Assembly: GCF_005222695.1 (NCBI RefSeq) | Contig: NZ_STGG01000010.1 | Coordinates: 1 to 64,000 of the forward strand | DNA length: 64,000 bases | Reading direction: 5' to 3' | Origin: Massilia sp. HP4 | GTDB lineage: Bacteria > Pseudomonadota > Gammaproteobacteria > Burkholderiales > Burkholderiaceae_D | Shown here: positions 17,779 through 25,612 of the stretch, piece by piece | Layout: each line of letters opens with the position of its first letter | Position numbering within the stretch: position 1 is the stretch's first letter | Translations under genes and position numbers: made by a program | Notes under the pieces: generated by a model | The model's input: the letters and a program-made list of their open reading frames with translations, nothing else | Databases searched by the model: none | What the model was told of the DNA's origin: nothing

Positions 17779-17863
17779 GCCCACGTGGCGGAATTGGTAG
17801 ACGCGCATGGTTCAGGTCCATGTGCCGCGAGGTGTGGGGGTTCGAGTCCCTCCGTGGGCACCA
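17779..17863 (+). tRNA. tRNA-Leu (CAG), copy 4
   Basis: Same sequence as copy 2 (GCCGCGAGG variant), 46 nt after copy 3. Encoded CCA present. The run ends with a strong hairpin terminator about 35 nt downstream. Confidence 0.97.
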
Positions 17864-17895
17864 ACATCTACCTGTAGTTTTCGGAACTTCAGTTC

Positions 17896-17940
17896 CGCAA
17901 AACGCCGTAGCCTTTGAAACAGGGTTACGGCGTTTTGCGT
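17896..17940. terminator. Bidirectional terminator between tRNA-Leu cluster and cueR-like gene
   Basis: Perfect arms GCAAAACGCCGTA (17897-17909) and TACGGCGTTTTGC (17926-17938) form a 13-bp stem. Its AAAA/TTTT ends give a U-rich 3' side on both strands. It should end the tRNA transcript and the convergent MerR-family gene. Confidence 0.85.
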
Positions 17941-17954
17941 TAACCACCCTCTTT

Positions 17955-18362
17955 TCAATGCGCCGCCAGGTCGTCCAGGATCGGGCAATCCGACCGCGCA
18001 TCGCCATGACACGACGCGGCCAGGCTTTCCAGCGTGCGGCGCATCGCTTCCATTTCCGCGATCTTGCGATTCAATTCGGCGATATGTGCCTGCGCCAGCG
18101 CGCGCACATCGGCGCTGGCCCGATGTTTATCTTCCCACAGCGCCAATAATCCCCTGATCTGGTCCAGCGAAAAACCGAGCGCGCGGCCACGATGAATGAA
18201 TTGCAGCACCCGCACATCCTGTTCGCTGTACAACCGATAACCGGATTCGGTGCGGCGCGGTTCTTTCACCAGGCCGATCGATTCGTAGTGGCGGATCATC
18301 TTCGCCGTCACGCCCGAGGCGCGCGCGGCGTCGCCGATGTTCAGCTTGGGCACATGCTGCAT
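17955..18362 (-). CDS. cueR: CueR-like MerR-family copper-responsive regulator
   Basis: CueR senses monovalent Cu/Ag/Au and activates promoters with over-long spacers by DNA distortion. The 135-residue protein has the N-terminal MerR winged helix (LNIGDAARASGVTAKMIRHYE), a dimerisation coiled coil, and the metal loop with C118 and C126 in the CueR spacing C-x7-C (CHGDARSDC). A serine (S83) sits at the position of E. coli CueR S77, which marks +1 metal selectivity. The ATG at 18362 has AGGAG in front; an upstream start would add 12 residues. No copper exporter or oxidase lies beside it. Its own promoter carries the operator. Confidence 0.88.
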   Translation of the reverse strand: MQHVPKLNIGDAARASGVTAKMIRHYESIGLVKEPRRTESGYRLYSEQDVRVLQFIHRGRALGFSLDQIRGLLALWEDKHRASADVRALAQAHIAELNRKIAEMEAMRRTLESLAASCHGDARSDCPILDDLAAH

Positions 18363-18389
18363 GGGATACTCCTGTTGTTTCCAAACCCG

Positions 18390-18420
18390 AGCATACACCT
18401 TCCCACCGTGGGAAGCTCAA
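18390..18420 (-). promoter_or_regulatory. CueR-type promoter and operator with 19-bp spacer
   Basis: On the minus strand TTGAGC (18415-18420) and TATGCT (18390-18395) are 19 bp apart. The spacer holds the dyad CTTCCCACGGTGGGAAG. A dyad in a 19-bp spacer is the hallmark of MerR-family activation, and the ACCTTCC half-site is the CueR-type motif. It faces the regulator gene itself, so autoactivation by copper is predicted. Confidence 0.8.
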
Positions 18421-18463
18421 GCGGCGCTTGACTTGCAACCGAGAACGTCCGAGCATGGGGACC

Positions 18464-18670
18464 ATGCAGATTCTTCGACCGGCCGCCCTTGCCGCGGCAC
18501 TCGTCCTCTTCCTGTCCTCGGCCCTGGCCGCGCCGGCCCCCTATTACCAATGGCGCAGCAAGCTCACCGGCGAACTCGCCTGTTCCCAGACGCCGCTGGG
18601 CGAAGGCTGGGAAAAATCAAACGGCCCCTATCGGGACATGCGTTGCGAAAAACTCATTGTTGTTAAATAA
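18464..18670 (+). CDS. Small putative secreted protein
   Basis: A 68-residue product with a clear signal peptide (MQILRPAALAAALVLF, cleavage near ALAAPAP), leaving about 44 mature residues with two cysteines, SKLTGELACSQT and RDMRCEKL, able to form a disulfide. GGGGA lies just before the chosen ATG; an earlier in-frame ATG at 18455 is possible. It is divergent from the cueR-like gene and shares its upstream region. No family was recognised. Confidence 0.65.
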   Translation: MQILRPAALAAALVLFLSSALAAPAPYYQWRSKLTGELACSQTPLGEGWEKSNGPYRDMRCEKLIVVK

Positions 18671-18681
18671 TGAAAGTGGAA

Positions 18682-18712
18682 GTCGCGGCATTGTGACAAT
18701 GCTGTCCGCGAC
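18682..18712. repeat. Nested inverted repeat upstream of the phasin gene
   Basis: Outer arms GTCGCGG (18682-18688) and CCGCGAC (18706-18712) enclose the perfect 13-bp palindrome CATTGTGACAATG (18689-18701). There is no U-run, so an operator is at least as likely as a terminator for the small secreted gene. A repressor such as PhaR acting on the phasin gene is possible but unproven. Confidence 0.5.
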
Positions 18713-18753
18713 AATTCGTTCATAAATAACAGAGCATCCACTGAGGAGACACC

Positions 18754-19326
18754 ATGTTTACCAGCCCGGAGCAGTTCGCAAACGCCACCAAGACCCTGTT
18801 CGACCTGCAAATGCAGACCTTCAACGCCCTGGCCGGCAAGACCGTCAAGGGCGTCGAGCAAGTCGTGGCGCTCAATATGAATGCGGCCAAGAGTTCGCTC
18901 GACACCACGATGGCCGCCGGCCGCAGCATGGCCGAGGCCGCGCAGGCCGGCAATCCGAAAGCCGCCTTCGACACCCTGGCCGCCCGCATGCAGCCGGCGG
19001 CCGGCGTTACCAATGCCGCCGAATACACGACCCAGCTCAAGGCCATCATCGACGAGATGCACGATGAATTCCGTGGCGCGGCTGACGCCCACGTGGCCGA
19101 GGCCAGGAACACCCTGTCGGCCCTGATCTATGACGTCACCCAGAACGTCAAGCCCGGCTCGGAAAACGCGGTCGAGATCATCAAGGCCGCGATCGAGAAT
19201 GCCTTCAAGGGTTATGAGCAGGTGACCCAGGCCACGCGCCAGGCGGTGCAGACCGTCGAAGCGCAGTTCGATCGCGCCAGTTCGATGGTGACGCCAGGCG
19301 CTGCCAAGGCCGACAAGGCCGACTGA
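18754..19326 (+). CDS. phaP: Phasin family protein
   Basis: Phasins coat polyhydroxyalkanoate granules and influence their size. The 190-residue protein starts MFTSPEQFANATKTLFDLQM, the typical betaproteobacterial phasin opening, and is almost entirely amphipathic helix rich in Ala, Glu and Lys with no signal or membrane segment. GAGGAGA precedes the ATG. No PHA synthase gene is in the window, so granule function rests on family membership. Confidence 0.92.
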   Translation: MFTSPEQFANATKTLFDLQMQTFNALAGKTVKGVEQVVALNMNAAKSSLDTTMAAGRSMAEAAQAGNPKAAFDTLAARMQPAAGVTNAAEYTTQLKAIIDEMHDEFRGAADAHVAEARNTLSALIYDVTQNVKPGSENAVEIIKAAIENAFKGYEQVTQATRQAVQTVEAQFDRASSMVTPGAAKADKAD

Positions 19327-19337
19327 TCGCCTCCCGA

Positions 19338-19361
19338 CATCCGGCGTCACGGCGCCGGATG
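19338..19361. terminator. Hairpin between convergent phaP and tssA, possible terminator
   Basis: Arms CATCCGGCG (19338-19346) and CGCCGGATG (19353-19361) pair perfectly across a 6-nt loop and span the tssA stop codon. There is no U-run on either side. It may mark transcript ends of both convergent units. Confidence 0.4.
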
Positions 19362-20336
19362 CTCGATTCCCAGCAAATCCTCCAGCCGCGTCAGCGAGGC
19401 GTCGTCCTTGATCACCGAACGCAGCCAGGCGTGCAGCGGCTGTTCGCCCCAGCGCGCGGCTTTCTCGGCCAGGTAGGCCACGGGGCTGTGCGGCTCGGTG
19501 CGGCGGAAGAACTCGGCGACGTGGCGCAGCTGGGCCAGTGCCTGGTCGCGATGCATTAGCTGCCCGTCGAGCCGCACCGGCAGCGCGAGCGTGGCGGCGC
19601 CGCTGCTGCCCGACACCGTGCCAGGCAGCGTCTGCACCGTTCCCGCGGGCGCGGCCGGCGTGAGAAAATCGACCGCGTCGCGCAAGGCCGCGCGTCCCAG
19701 GCTGTAGCCAGGGCCATCGGCGCCCAGCCGGGCGTCGACGACCCGCTCCAGCTCGTCCAGCGCCGCCAGGCAGGCTTCGCAATCGGCCAGCAGCGCCTGC
19801 ACGAAGGCGGGTTTGGCGCGCGCGCGCACGGCGTCCAGCTCGGCCACCGCTTCCGGTCCCTTGGCGCGCGCCACGTCGCGGGCCTGCAGGGTCAGCGCGC
19901 CGCCCTCGGCCAGCGGCATTGTCTTGGCCAGCGGCGCGATGCGGCTCGCCAGCCACGCCAGGTTGCCGATGCGGCGCTCGAAGCCATCCTCGTCGGCCTG
20001 CGGGTGCAAGCCGTCCCAGTAGCGTTCGCACAGCGCCGCCACCAGTTTCATGCCATCGGCCAGGCCGCGCATGCCGCCGGTTTTGGCATTGGCCTCGGCC
20101 AGCCACACGGCCAGCTGCAAATCCTTGCTGCGCGCGGCCAGCAGAGTCGTGCAACGCTTGCCGACCAGCTTCCAGTCGGCTTCCTTGAGCGCCGTGACCC
20201 AGGCGCCCTGCTCCAGCGAAGGATCGTCGGCCAGGCGCGCGCGCGCGATCTCGTCGACCTCGGCCGAGAAGGCCAGGTCCTCGCCGCAGGGATGATCCGG
20301 CGCGATCGGCGCCAGCAAGGCTTCCATGTTCAGCAT
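19347..20336 (-). CDS. tssA: Type VI secretion protein TssA
   Basis: TssA binds the baseplate and the distal end of the growing tail and coordinates sheath polymerisation. The 329-residue protein has the ImpA N-terminal region (PDHPCGEDLAFSAEVDEI, and RSKDLQLAVWLAEA) and a short C-terminal region with RRTEPHSPVAYLAEKAARWG, as in short-form TssA proteins. It is the last gene of the minus-strand T6SS block, 10 bp after tssH. Confidence 0.93.
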   Translation of the reverse strand: MLNMEALLAPIAPDHPCGEDLAFSAEVDEIARARLADDPSLEQGAWVTALKEADWKLVGKRCTTLLAARSKDLQLAVWLAEANAKTGGMRGLADGMKLVAALCERYWDGLHPQADEDGFERRIGNLAWLASRIAPLAKTMPLAEGGALTLQARDVARAKGPEAVAELDAVRARAKPAFVQALLADCEACLAALDELERVVDARLGADGPGYSLGRAALRDAVDFLTPAAPAGTVQTLPGTVSGSSGAATLALPVRLDGQLMHRDQALAQLRHVAEFFRRTEPHSPVAYLAEKAARWGEQPLHAWLRSVIKDDASLTRLEDLLGIEHPAP

Positions 20337-20346
20337 GCTGTGCTCC

Positions 20347-23016
20347 TTACGCCTGGGTCGGCTCGATCAGGTACTTGAACTTGCCGGCCTTGGTGGCGCC
20401 GACCTTCACGCGGGCGATGCCGCCGCCTTCGGCCATGCGGGCCAGCACGCTGTCCGCGATTTCCGGCAGCAAGGTGCCGTTCAAGACATTGTCGACGTTG
20501 CGCGCGCCGGAGTCGACCTCCGTGCAGCGCCGCAACACCGCATCCACCAGCGCCTCGTCGTACTCGAACCTGGCCCTGTGGTTGTCCAGCACCCGTGCGC
20601 CGATGCGGGCCAGCTTGAGGCGGATGATCTTGGCCAGCACCTCGTCTCCGATCGGGTAGAACGGCACCACCGCCAGGCGCCCAAGGAAGGCCGGCTTGAA
20701 ATGCTTCATGAGCGCGGGCCGCAGCAGCTCCGACAGCTGCTCGGGCGTGGGCATCGATTCGGGCGGCTGGTTCAGGCACGCTCCCATCAACTGGCAAGAC
20801 CCCGCGTTCGAGGTCAGGATGATGATCGTGTTGCGAAAATCGATCTGGCGTCCTTCGGCGTCGTCCATCACGCCCTTGTCGAACACCTGGAAGAACATCT
20901 CGAGCACGTCCGGGTGCGCCTTCTCGGCTTCGTCCAGCAGCACCACGCTGTACGGATTGCGGCGCACCGCCTCGGTCAGCACCCCGCCCTCGCCATAGCC
21001 GACATAGCCTGGCGGCGAACCCTTCAGGCCCGAGACGCTGTGCGCTTCCTGGTATTCGCTCATATTGATCGTGATGAGCTTGCGCTCGCCGCCATACAAG
21101 ATATCGGCCAGCGCCAGCGCGGTCTCGGTCTTGCCCACGCCCGAGCTGCCGACGAACAGGAATACGCCCTTCGGCTTGTTCGGGTCGTCCAGGTTGGCGC
21201 GCGCGGTGCGCACGCGCTGGGCCACCACATTGCTGGCATGCTGCTGGCCGAGGATGCGCTCGTCGAGCATTGATTGGAGACCGACAACAGTGCGGATCTC
21301 GTCCTTGACCATGCGGCCCAACGGGATGCCGGTCCAGGCGGCGACGATCTCGGCCACCGTGTGGCCGTCGACCTGCACCGGCACCAGCGGTGCTTCTCCC
21401 TGCAGGCCGCGCAGTTTCTCGTTCAGCGCGCGCAAGTCCTTCACACCGCTCTCCATGCCCTGGCCATCGGCCGCTTCCAGCTCGCCGCGCAAGGCGCCGA
21501 TCTGGCCGGCCAGGATCTGTTCTTGTTCCCAGCGCCGCTGCAGCATTTCCTGCTCGGCGGCGGCGCTGCCGCGCTGCAGGGCCAGGGCGGCCAGCACCTC
21601 GCCATGACTGGAAGGTGAGCTGAAACCCGCACTGGCGTCGCGGTTCAGGGCGCTGATGCGGGCATCGAAGCGCTCGATGCGGCGCGTGCAGTCTTCCAGC
21701 AGCGCCGGCGTGGCGCTCTGCCCCAGCGCTACCTTGGCGCAGGCCGTGTCCAGTACGCTGATCGCCTTGTCCGGCAACTGGCGGCCGCTGATATAGCGGT
21801 GCGACAGGCGCACCGCCTCGGTGATCGCATCGTCATAGACACGCACGCCGAAGTGTTTCTCCATCAGCGGTGCCATCGCGCGCAGCATGGCACTGGCCGT
21901 GTCTTCATCAGGCTCCTCGACCTTGATCACCTGGAAGCGCCGGGCCAGCGCGGCATCCTTCTCGAAATACTTCTTGTACTCGCCCCAGGTGGTGGCCGCG
22001 ATCGTGCGCAGCTCGCCGCGCGCCAGCGCAGGTTTCAGCAGGTTGGCGGCGTCGTTCTGGCCGGCCGTGCCACCGGCGCCGATCATCGTGTGGGCCTCGT
22101 CGATGAACAGGATGATCGCGTGGGGGCTCTTCTTGACTTCGTCGATCACGTTCTTGAGGCGGTTCTCGAACTCGCCCTTCACGCTGGCGCCGGCCTGCAG
22201 CAGGCCCATGTCGAGCGTGTGGATCTCGACGCCTTTCAAGACATCCGGCACGTCGCCCTGGGCGATGCGCAGCGCCAGTCCTTCGACCACGGCGGTCTTG
22301 CCGACGCCGGCCTCGCCGGTCAGGATCGGGTTGTTCTGGCGGCGCCGCATCAGGATGTCGATCGTCTGCCGGATCTCCATATCGCGGCCGATTACCGGGT
22401 CGACCTTGCCGTCGCGCGCGCGCCCGGTCAGGCAGGTGGTGTACTGGTCGAGGGCTGGCGTGGCGCGGGTTGCGGCCCGGGTCAGTTCGGACGCTGCATC
22501 GGTCCCGGCCGCGGACATCTCCGGTTCCGCATCCTGGACCTCACTGGAACCGCGCGTCAGCCGCTCCAGGTCATGCTTGACGCGATCGAGCGGAAAGCGC
22601 GCGAACAGCGGCGAGGCACGCTGCGCCAGCTGGGCCAGCGACGGCTCGGTCAGCAGCGCCAGCAGCAGGTGGCTGCTGCGGATCAGGTTCGGCTGGCCCG
22701 TGCCAAGCGAGGCGATCAGCCAGGCATGCTCGAACAGCAGCGGCAGGTGGCGCGAAAACACCGGCGTGCGCGCGCTGCCGGTGGCGAAGCGCCCCACTTC
22801 GCGCCGCAGGTCGGCTTCCAGGCCGGTCAGGCTGATGTCGCACTGGCGCGCGATCGCCGCCAGGTCGCTGCCCGGCTGCTCGATCAGGCCCAGGAACAGG
22901 TGTTCGACGTCGACCTCGTACTGGCCCAGCCCCACGCAGATGCTGGCGGCGCGGGTGGCAGCGGCGCGGGTGGTGTCGTTCAGCTTGGAGATGAGCGTCT
23001 TGAGGTTGATGTCCAT
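20347..23016 (-). CDS. tssH: Type VI secretion ATPase TssH (ClpV)
   Basis: ClpV is the AAA+ hexamer that disassembles contracted TssBC sheaths for reuse. The 889-residue product starts MDINLKTLISKLNDTTRAA, the ClpV N-domain that binds TssC. Walker A sites are GEAGVGKTAV (first AAA domain) and GSSGVGKTET (second), and the M-domain coiled coil lies between about 410 and 530. The open frame continues 78 codons upstream into tssE, but AGGAGCC precedes the ATG at 23016. In most T6SS loci tssF and tssG separate it from tssE; here only 28 bp do. Confidence 0.95.
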   Translation of the reverse strand: MDINLKTLISKLNDTTRAAATRAASICVGLGQYEVDVEHLFLGLIEQPGSDLAAIARQCDISLTGLEADLRREVGRFATGSARTPVFSRHLPLLFEHAWLIASLGTGQPNLIRSSHLLLALLTEPSLAQLAQRASPLFARFPLDRVKHDLERLTRGSSEVQDAEPEMSAAGTDAASELTRAATRATPALDQYTTCLTGRARDGKVDPVIGRDMEIRQTIDILMRRRQNNPILTGEAGVGKTAVVEGLALRIAQGDVPDVLKGVEIHTLDMGLLQAGASVKGEFENRLKNVIDEVKKSPHAIILFIDEAHTMIGAGGTAGQNDAANLLKPALARGELRTIAATTWGEYKKYFEKDAALARRFQVIKVEEPDEDTASAMLRAMAPLMEKHFGVRVYDDAITEAVRLSHRYISGRQLPDKAISVLDTACAKVALGQSATPALLEDCTRRIERFDARISALNRDASAGFSSPSSHGEVLAALALQRGSAAAEQEMLQRRWEQEQILAGQIGALRGELEAADGQGMESGVKDLRALNEKLRGLQGEAPLVPVQVDGHTVAEIVAAWTGIPLGRMVKDEIRTVVGLQSMLDERILGQQHASNVVAQRVRTARANLDDPNKPKGVFLFVGSSGVGKTETALALADILYGGERKLITINMSEYQEAHSVSGLKGSPPGYVGYGEGGVLTEAVRRNPYSVVLLDEAEKAHPDVLEMFFQVFDKGVMDDAEGRQIDFRNTIIILTSNAGSCQLMGACLNQPPESMPTPEQLSELLRPALMKHFKPAFLGRLAVVPFYPIGDEVLAKIIRLKLARIGARVLDNHRARFEYDEALVDAVLRRCTEVDSGARNVDNVLNGTLLPEIADSVLARMAEGGGIARVKVGATKAGKFKYLIEPTQA

Positions 23017-23044
23017 CGTGGCTCCTGATAATGGAAAGTACGCC

Positions 23045-23515
23045 TCAGCCGCGCGCGGGCCGGGCGGTTCGGTTGATCTCGTAGTGCAGCGACGACGGCT
23101 GCAGCACCGCATTGAAATTGACCGGCTCGAGCAGGCCGTCGACTGCCAGCCGCGCATGGATCGCGAAGTGCAGGCGGTTGACGTCGCCCGCCTCGGATTC
23201 GAGCACCACGCGCACCTCGGAAAGACGCGGCTCGTGCGCGGCGATCGCATCCTCGATGCTGGCGCAGACGGCGGCGCGGTCGACGCTACTGGTCAGGCAA
23301 AAGCCGGCGAAGTCGATCAGGCCGTAGTGCAGGATCGAGGCGCGCGCTTCCGGATAGCCGTCCAGGTGCGCGACATCGAGCGCGATGCGGGTATTGAGCA
23401 AGGCTTCGAGGTCGCGCGCGACGCTGTCCTTGAGCTGCTCGACGCCCAGCGCGGCGCCGGCAGCGCCGGCGTCGACCATCAGGCGGTCGAGCAGGCCCGG
23501 CGTGAAGCCTTTCAT
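23045..23515 (-). CDS. tssE: Type VI secretion baseplate protein TssE
   Basis: TssE is a gp25-like baseplate wedge protein that starts sheath assembly. The 156-residue protein has the gp25 fold signature: LLNTRIALDVAHLDGYPEA, then HYGLIDFAGF, then EPRLSEVRVVLE. This matches the conserved YGLPD/EPRL region of the family, although the usual D/P of YGLPD is varied. It lies between hcp and tssH. Confidence 0.9.
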   Translation of the reverse strand: MKGFTPGLLDRLMVDAGAAGAALGVEQLKDSVARDLEALLNTRIALDVAHLDGYPEARASILHYGLIDFAGFCLTSSVDRAAVCASIEDAIAAHEPRLSEVRVVLESEAGDVNRLHFAIHARLAVDGLLEPVNFNAVLQPSSLHYEINRTARPARG

Positions 23516-23550
23516 GGTGCCTCCCGGGGGATGTCAGGTGCGCAGCGGGC

Positions 23551-23570
23551 GCGACGCAAGATCGCGTCGC
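23551..23570 (-). other. Hairpin in the hcp-tssE spacer
   Basis: Arms GCGACGC (23551-23557) and GCGTCGC (23564-23570) with a 6-nt loop lie between the hcp stop and the tssE start. With no U-run it is more likely an mRNA-stabilising or attenuating stem downstream of hcp, whose product is needed in large excess over TssE. Confidence 0.45.
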
Positions 23571-23599
23571 CGCCGCGCCAATGCAACGGCGAACGCCGC

Positions 23600-24091
23600 T
23601 CAGACGATCTTGTTAGCCGCCAGGTCCCAGCCGCCCGAGGTATTGCCGCCGGCGCCGCCGGTCACCTTCTGCTGGGTGTACTTCCACTTGATCTTCGAGA
23701 ACTTCAGGCCGACCTGCTCCTGGATGATGCAGCCCTCGGACACGCTGGGGCTGATGCCGCCGATCAGGACGTTCTCGAGCTCGATCTCGAAATACTTGAT
23801 GCGGTCTCCCTGGCCATCCGCGCGCATGAATTCGAGCCTGGCCTTGGGGATCGTCTTGCCGGCCGAGCAGGTCTGCAGCAGGATCGGCGACGCCAGGTCG
23901 GCCAGCTTGGTCAACGCGATCTCCTGGTGCTCGCAGCGCTCGGCCGTGTGGCCGCCGCCGGTGGACGCCGTGGCCGAGCGGGGCTGGGTCACGCCCCACG
24001 AGACCGCGGTGCACTCGATCCAGTCCTTGTGCTTGTCGTCCATCGATTCGCCCTTGATCCCGTCGATCTGCAGGTACACGTCAATTGCCAT
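23600..24091 (-). CDS. hcp: Type VI secretion tube protein Hcp (TssD)
   Basis: Hcp forms stacked hexameric rings that make the inner T6SS tube and can carry effectors. The 163-residue protein begins MAIDVYLQIDGIKGES, the canonical Hcp start, and keeps the family order of strands (ECTAVSWGVTQPRS, HQEIALTKLADLASP, FEIELENVLIGGIS). No C-terminal effector extension is present, so it is a plain structural Hcp. Confidence 0.96.
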   Translation of the reverse strand: MAIDVYLQIDGIKGESMDDKHKDWIECTAVSWGVTQPRSATASTGGGHTAERCEHQEIALTKLADLASPILLQTCSAGKTIPKARLEFMRADGQGDRIKYFEIELENVLIGGISPSVSEGCIIQEQVGLKFSKIKWKYTQQKVTGGAGGNTSGGWDLAANKIV

Positions 24092-24120
24092 GTTCTACTC
24101 CAAGTAAGTTAAGAAGTGGT

Positions 24121-25611
24121 CTAGCTTTTGGTCGACTGCGGAAGCTCCGCGACCAAACGGAGCGAAACAGAGAGTTCATCGAGCTGGAAATGCGGCCGCA
24201 GGAAGGACACGGCGCGGTACACGCCGGGCCGGCCCGGCACCTCGGACACCTGCACGCTGGCTTCGCGCAGCGGGAACTGCGCCTTCTGGTCCTGGCTCGC
24301 GTTATCGTCGAGCAGGACGTACTGGGTCAGCCAGCGGTTCAGGTAATCCTCGACATTGGAGGCGGCGGCGAAGCTGCCGATCTTGTCGCGCATCATCGAC
24401 TTCATGTAGTGGGCGATGCGCGAGACGGCGAAGATGTACTGCAGCTGCGACGACAGCACGGCGTTGGCGTTGGCCGCCTCGTTGTTGTACTTGCGCGCCT
24501 TCTGGGCCGACTGGGCCCCGAAGAAGGCCGCGTACGAGGTGTTCTTGCAGTGGACCAGCGAGATGAAACCAAGATCGGACAGCTCCTTCTCGCGGCGGTC
24601 GGTGATCGCGACCTCGGTCGGGCATTTCAGCGCCACCTCGCCTTCGTCGGTCTTGAAGGTGTGGGTCGGCAGGTTCTCGACCAGGCCGCCGCCCTCGACG
24701 CCGCGGATCGCCGCACACCAGCCGTAGTCCTCGAAGGCGCGCGTCAGGCGCGCGCCGAAGGCATAGGCCGCGTTACACCACAGGTATTTGGAATGGTCGC
24801 TGCCGTCCACGTCCTCGACGTAGTTGAAGCCCTCGGTCGTCATGCCGTCGGCCGGGTGGTAAGGCAGGCGGCCCAAGAAGCGCGGCAGGCAGAGGCCAAC
24901 GTAGCGCGAATCCTCGGACTCCCTGAATGCCTTCCACTTGGCGTATTCGACGGTGTCGAATACCTTGGCCAGGTCGCGCGGCTTGCCCAGGTCGCCGAAG
25001 CCCTCGACCCCGAACAGCTCCGGGCTGCTCGACGTGATGAAGGGCGCATGGCTGGCGGCGGCCACGTGCGACATCTGCTCAAGGAAATAGATGTCTTCTG
25101 GCTGGCGCGAGATCTCGAAGTCGCCGATCAGGGTGCCGTAGGGCGCACCGCCGAAGGTGCCGAATTCTTCTTCGTAGATCTTCTTGAACATCGTGCTCTG
25201 GTCGAACTCCATGGCCGACTGGAAGTCCTTGACCAGTTCGCGCTTGCTGGCATTGAGCATGCGGATCTGCAGGTTGGCGCCCGTGGTGCTGTTCTTCACC
25301 AGGTAATTCAGGCCAGTCCAGCTGCGCTCGAGCTTCTGGAACTCGGGAGCATGCATCACGGCCGAGAGCTGATCGGAGATCATCCGGTCCAGTTCCGCCA
25401 GGCGCGCATCGATGGTGGCCGACAGGTTGGACGAGATCACCATCGTCCCCTGCATCACCTGGGTCACCAGTTCCGAGATCAGGTCGCGCGCGCGTTCGTG
25501 CTCGCTGCTCGAGGCGGCCACGCGGCTTTCCTCGACGATCTGGTCGAGCAGCGAAGCATCGAGCTCGGGAACGGCCGCCGCGGCCTTGGTGGTTTCGAGT
25601 ACCGCCGCCAT
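24121..25611 (-). CDS. tssC: Type VI secretion contractile sheath large subunit TssC
   Basis: TssC (VipB) is the large subunit of the contractile sheath. The 496-residue protein has the conserved RSWTGLNYLVKNS region near residue 120, the FGGAPYGTLIGDFE segment, PAEF-like sheath core and the C-terminal LRPHFQLDELSVSLRLVA that interacts with neighbouring subunits. It follows tssB with a 1-bp gap, ensuring paired expression. Confidence 0.97.
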   Translation of the reverse strand: MAAVLETTKAAAAVPELDASLLDQIVEESRVAASSSEHERARDLISELVTQVMQGTMVISSNLSATIDARLAELDRMISDQLSAVMHAPEFQKLERSWTGLNYLVKNSTTGANLQIRMLNASKRELVKDFQSAMEFDQSTMFKKIYEEEFGTFGGAPYGTLIGDFEISRQPEDIYFLEQMSHVAAASHAPFITSSSPELFGVEGFGDLGKPRDLAKVFDTVEYAKWKAFRESEDSRYVGLCLPRFLGRLPYHPADGMTTEGFNYVEDVDGSDHSKYLWCNAAYAFGARLTRAFEDYGWCAAIRGVEGGGLVENLPTHTFKTDEGEVALKCPTEVAITDRREKELSDLGFISLVHCKNTSYAAFFGAQSAQKARKYNNEAANANAVLSSQLQYIFAVSRIAHYMKSMMRDKIGSFAAASNVEDYLNRWLTQYVLLDDNASQDQKAQFPLREASVQVSEVPGRPGVYRAVSFLRPHFQLDELSVSLRLVAELPQSTKS

Positions 25612-25612
25612 C

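Noticed and set aside
17379-17863. Four regularly spaced near-identical repeats resembling a CRISPR array
   Set aside because: Each repeat is an 85-nt tRNA-Leu gene with complete cloverleaf and CCA; spacers are unequal and no cas genes are nearby.
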